Source of the DNA: DATLFA01 sp039934635
GTDB lineage: Bacteria; Actinomycetota; Acidimicrobiia; Acidimicrobiales; WLNW01
NCBI GenBank assembly: GCA_039934635.1
Contig: JBDTLT010000128.1
Location: forward strand, 1-14,603
Reading direction: 5' to 3'
DNA: 14,603 nucleotides
The position numbers and the translations under genes are program-made. Position 1 is the stretch's first letter, and every line of letters starts with the position of its first letter. Below are positions 12,812 through 14,603 of the stretch, piece by piece. The notes under the pieces were generated by a model. The model made no database searches, was not told the origin of the DNA, and saw nothing but the letters and a program-made list of their open reading frames with translations.

Positions 12812-13777
12812 ATGGGCATCCGCTATTCGAAGCCGCCGGTGTTGATGCACGACGTCATCGACGACCTCGGCGCGGTCATGCGCCTGTTGGAGTCGCAGGC
12901 TCCGTACACGCCCCTCGGGGGGTGGTACAACCCCGGCGCTGATCCGCATGCCCGCACACGGCCCATGTGGTTCCAGAACGACTGGGTCCATGACGTCTTC
13001 GCTGCGGAAGGTGCTGACCTGTTCCTCCGGCACGAGGGCTATATCGAGAATGCCAAACAGTTCTACGGCGCGGAGGTGGTCGAGCCGCAGAGTGTCTACG
13101 TGAACCTCATGGTCGCCATCGCCGACGGTGGGCCGGCGCACACCGACAACCCGCGCTTCCATGGGCGCGATCGCACCAACACGCCGATGTGGTTGCTGCG
13201 GGTGATGTTGTGGTCGGGCTTGTTCGATCGGTTCGAGATCGTGCAGGCAACCTCGATCTGGTGGATGAACGATGTGGAGGGCGGAGGCTTGTTCTATTGG
13301 CCCGAGGGCCCCGACAACGAGCCATTGCAGCACGTAGGTGCCATGGCCAATACCGCACTGATCGGTGACAACCACGGCATGTTCCATCAGGTTGCGCCCA
13401 TCGGCCCCTTCGACGGCGGCACCCGTTTGATCACACCGAGCGCGCAACTCGCGCCGGCCACGGATGGCACGGGCGACTGGATCGTGACCGATCACGGCGA
13501 GTTGCAGTTCCGGGCGCCGATCGAGACCTACCGTGTGAGCGTGCTGTGGAAGGCCGACGTCTACGCGACCGCCGCCGAGCGCGACCGACGTTGCCGCGAC
13601 ACCCTGTCGCTGCAGGATGTCGCGGACACGTTCAACGATGACCTCGCCCACAGGGGGTCATCGGTGCGCCTCGACCCCGTGCTCGTCGACGAACCCGGGC
13701 TCAAGGCTGCGCTCGCCGGTGTATACCCCGAAGCGAAACCGGTCGGCGCGATGCGCTCCGTGTTGGCGCCGGCCTGA
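12812..13777 (+). CDS. Putative 2OG-Fe(II)-dependent oxygenase-like protein of unassigned subfamily
   Basis: ATG 12812 follows AAGGGGG (12801-12807) by 4 nt; in-frame GTG 12785 would add nine residues but has no site. The product is 321 aa. I do not recognise a named family. A jelly-roll oxygenase signature can be read: His110-x-Asp112 (GGPAHTDNP), distal His192 (GMFHQVAP) and Arg241-x-Ser243 (TYRVSVLW), in the order and spacing of HxD...H...RxS Fe(II)/2-oxoglutarate enzymes. Strand-like segments SVYVNLMVAI, GGLFYWPEG and MANTALIGDNHGMFH fit a double-stranded beta-helix. The N-terminal third, rich in Trp and Tyr (GGWYNPGAD, MWFQNDWVHDVF), is unexplained, as is the C-terminal tail 252-321. Hydroxylation of a small molecule is inferred from the motif only. 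The gene converges on an AlkB-like oxygenase, 9 nt apart. Confidence 0.68.
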   Translation: MGIRYSKPPVLMHDVIDDLGAVMRLLESQAPYTPLGGWYNPGADPHARTRPMWFQNDWVHDVFAAEGADLFLRHEGYIENAKQFYGAEVVEPQSVYVNLMVAIADGGPAHTDNPRFHGRDRTNTPMWLLRVMLWSGLFDRFEIVQATSIWWMNDVEGGGLFYWPEGPDNEPLQHVGAMANTALIGDNHGMFHQVAPIGPFDGGTRLITPSAQLAPATDGTGDWIVTDHGELQFRAPIETYRVSVLWKADVYATAAERDRRCRDTLSLQDVADTFNDDLAHRGSSVRLDPVLVDEPGLKAALAGVYPEAKPVGAMRSVLAPA

Positions 13778-13786
13778 GACCGAACT

Positions 13787-14488
13787 TCAGCGATTGGTCG
13801 GACGGGTGCGTCGCGTTCCGGGCTGACGGGGTCGATCACCGTACTGGCGGCCGTCGAAGTAACTCGGCGCGGTGTCGGGGCGGCCGCGCCGACTCGTCCA
13901 TCGCCACGTGAGCGAGATGCGCGGGTAGGGCGTCTCGAACGACGGTACGCCGTGGAGAAACTCTCGCTGCATGGCGCCGCCCATCACGAGCATGTCGCCT
14001 TCGCCGGGCGTGAGCACCGTATCCGCGGGGTCCTTGCCCGCCGGAATGCGGTTGATATCGGTCATCGGACTGCGACGACGAACGACAAAGGGTCGATGCT
14101 GCCCCAACACGACGATGGCGATCAGCGTGTCGTCGAGCCATCGCAACTCTCGGTCACTGTGCAGGCCTTGGTGATCATTTCCGTCGCGATAGAGCAGTGC
14201 CCCCACACCACTGAATCGGCGTCGATACGTCGCTTCGAGGTGAAGCTCGGTCTGGCGCAACAGCGCACGGCTTTCGGCGCGTAGGCCCGCGCCCAATCGC
14301 TGTTCGGGGACATATGAGTCGTATCGCAACACCTCGCCTTGCAGCCATGGAGTGGTCGAGGAGATCTCGCTGAACTCTGAGGGCGCGTCTCGCACGAAGC
14401 AATCGACGACGTCGACCCAAGAGTGCTCGCTCAGTTGCAGCCGACGAACGGGTGCGATGCGGTTGATGGTGAGACCCTCGGTGTCCAC
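13787..14488 (-). CDS. AlkB-like 2OG-Fe(II) oxygenase
   Basis: The frame is open up to 14587, but GTG 14488 is preferred: the AT-rich GATAAT box lies 10 nt before it, and the upstream part runs antisense into another gene start. The product is 233 aa. It has the AlkB fold's nucleotide-lid part (TPWLQGEVLRYDSYVPEQRLG), then FSGVGALLYRDGNDHQGLHSD with iron ligands His110 and Asp112, the GDMLVMGGAMQREFLHGVP segment with His179, and PRISLTWRW with Arg190 and Arg196 (2-oxoglutarate and cofactor pocket). The NDHQGLHSD spacing is that of the human ALKBH2/3-like bacterial group, whose members repair methylated bases or modify RNA or protein. Which of these it does cannot be decided here. The C-terminal tail is Arg/Pro-rich. 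Alternative start ATG 14563 or 14587 would lack domain support. Confidence 0.83.
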   Translation of the reverse strand: MDTEGLTINRIAPVRRLQLSEHSWVDVVDCFVRDAPSEFSEISSTTPWLQGEVLRYDSYVPEQRLGAGLRAESRALLRQTELHLEATYRRRFSGVGALLYRDGNDHQGLHSDRELRWLDDTLIAIVVLGQHRPFVVRRRSPMTDINRIPAGKDPADTVLTPGEGDMLVMGGAMQREFLHGVPSFETPYPRISLTWRWTSRRGRPDTAPSYFDGRQYGDRPRQPGTRRTRPTNR

Positions 14489-14498
14489 GGCATTTAAG

Positions 14499-14504
14499 AT
14501 TATC
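14499..14504 (-). promoter_or_regulatory. Candidate -10 box of the AlkB-like gene
   Basis: GATAAT on the minus strand in a locally AT-rich patch, with 10 nt between it and GTG 14488, suggests a leaderless or almost leaderless transcript. No -35 at suitable spacing is seen. Confidence 0.4.
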
Positions 14505-14539
14505 GGCGATGTCCAGGACGACAGCGCGGGGGAGATGCA

Positions 14540-14603
14540 GTGCGGGTCGATACGCAAGTGCATGTGGTCAGTCGTGACCAGGTGCAATATCCGCTCGACC
14601 CGC
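14540..14603 (+). CDS. Amidohydrolase family protein, N-terminal fragment (runs off the window)
   Basis: GTG 14540 has GGGGGAG (14528-14534) 5 nt upstream, an excellent ribosome site. The 21 codons seen read VRVDTQVHVVSRDQVQYPLDP. This is the characteristic first strand of amidohydrolase-2 proteins, normally [M]xxDTHxHVxSxDxxxYPLxP, in which the two His bind metal on the first beta strand. Here the first His is Gln (CAA at 14555-14557) and the second His is kept. The gene is divergent from the AlkB-like gene with a 51-nt gap. The remainder lies outside the window, so only the family call is possible. Confidence 0.65.
   Translation, partial: MRVDTQVHVVSRDQVQYPLDP

Noticed and set aside
12737..13651. 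Minus-strand open frame of 304 codons opposite the 2OG-oxygenase-like gene
   Set aside because: Considered because the plus-strand protein is unfamiliar, but the plus frame has a good ribosome site and oxygenase motifs and the minus frame has neither.

Overview
The window is a high-GC stretch of bacterial DNA. Shine-Dalgarno sites, GTG and TTG-type start codons and TAnnnT-like -10 boxes fit an actinobacterium. The mix of families (R. ruber ADH-A-like dehydrogenase, Baeyer-Villiger monooxygenase, several SnoaL and carboxymuconolactone-decarboxylase proteins, amidohydrolases) suggests an environmental Acidimicrobiia-type lineage. That placement is inference; there is no rRNA or marker gene. I see no tRNA, rRNA, IS element, phage gene or CRISPR array.

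Layout. (1) 215-2951 (+): a stand-alone membrane 'sensor' domain protein, a cupredoxin lipoprotein and two paralogous Tat-exported ferritin-like proteins form an extracytoplasmic metal/redox block, closed by a hairpin at 2986-3007. (2) 3070-4967 (+): a Zn alcohol dehydrogenase and an aldo/keto reductase, converging on a Baeyer-Villiger-type flavin monooxygenase (5047-6675, -), which is divergent from an amidohydrolase (6771-7850, +). Together they suggest oxidation of alcohols or ketones. (3) 8096-9405 (+): an L,D-transpeptidase whose start is unclear, and a SnoaL-like protein. (4) 9412-11403 (-): a tight four-gene operon of SnoaL, VOC/glyoxalase, a cysteine-less CMD-fold protein and a second CMD-fold protein. 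(5) 11504-12384 (+): a frameshifted cyclic-nucleotide-binding-domain gene. (6) 12402-14603: an ABM monooxygenase (-), a putative 2OG-Fe(II) oxygenase (+), an AlkB-like 2OG-Fe(II) oxygenase (-) and the first 21 codons of an amidohydrolase (+) that runs off the window.

The main discovery is in block 4. The last gene of the operon (9903 down to 9412) has an in-frame TGA at the second position of a CxxC motif, giving C-N-L-TGA. The reading frame and CMD homology continue on both sides. The TGA is followed after exactly 17 nt by an AGGU loop on a perfect 7-bp stem, the geometry of a bacterial SECIS element. I read it as a selenocysteine-containing (CxxU) AhpD/CMD-family protein, not as two small genes or a pseudogene. 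Its operon neighbour is a CMD-fold protein with no cysteine at the CxxC positions, which suggests an active/inactive pair.

Other oddities are a Gln in place of the fingerprint His in the Baeyer-Villiger motif, a Gln in place of the first metal-binding His in the terminal amidohydrolase, the missing conventional start and signal sequence of the L,D-transpeptidase, and the frameshift in the cNMP-binding-domain gene.
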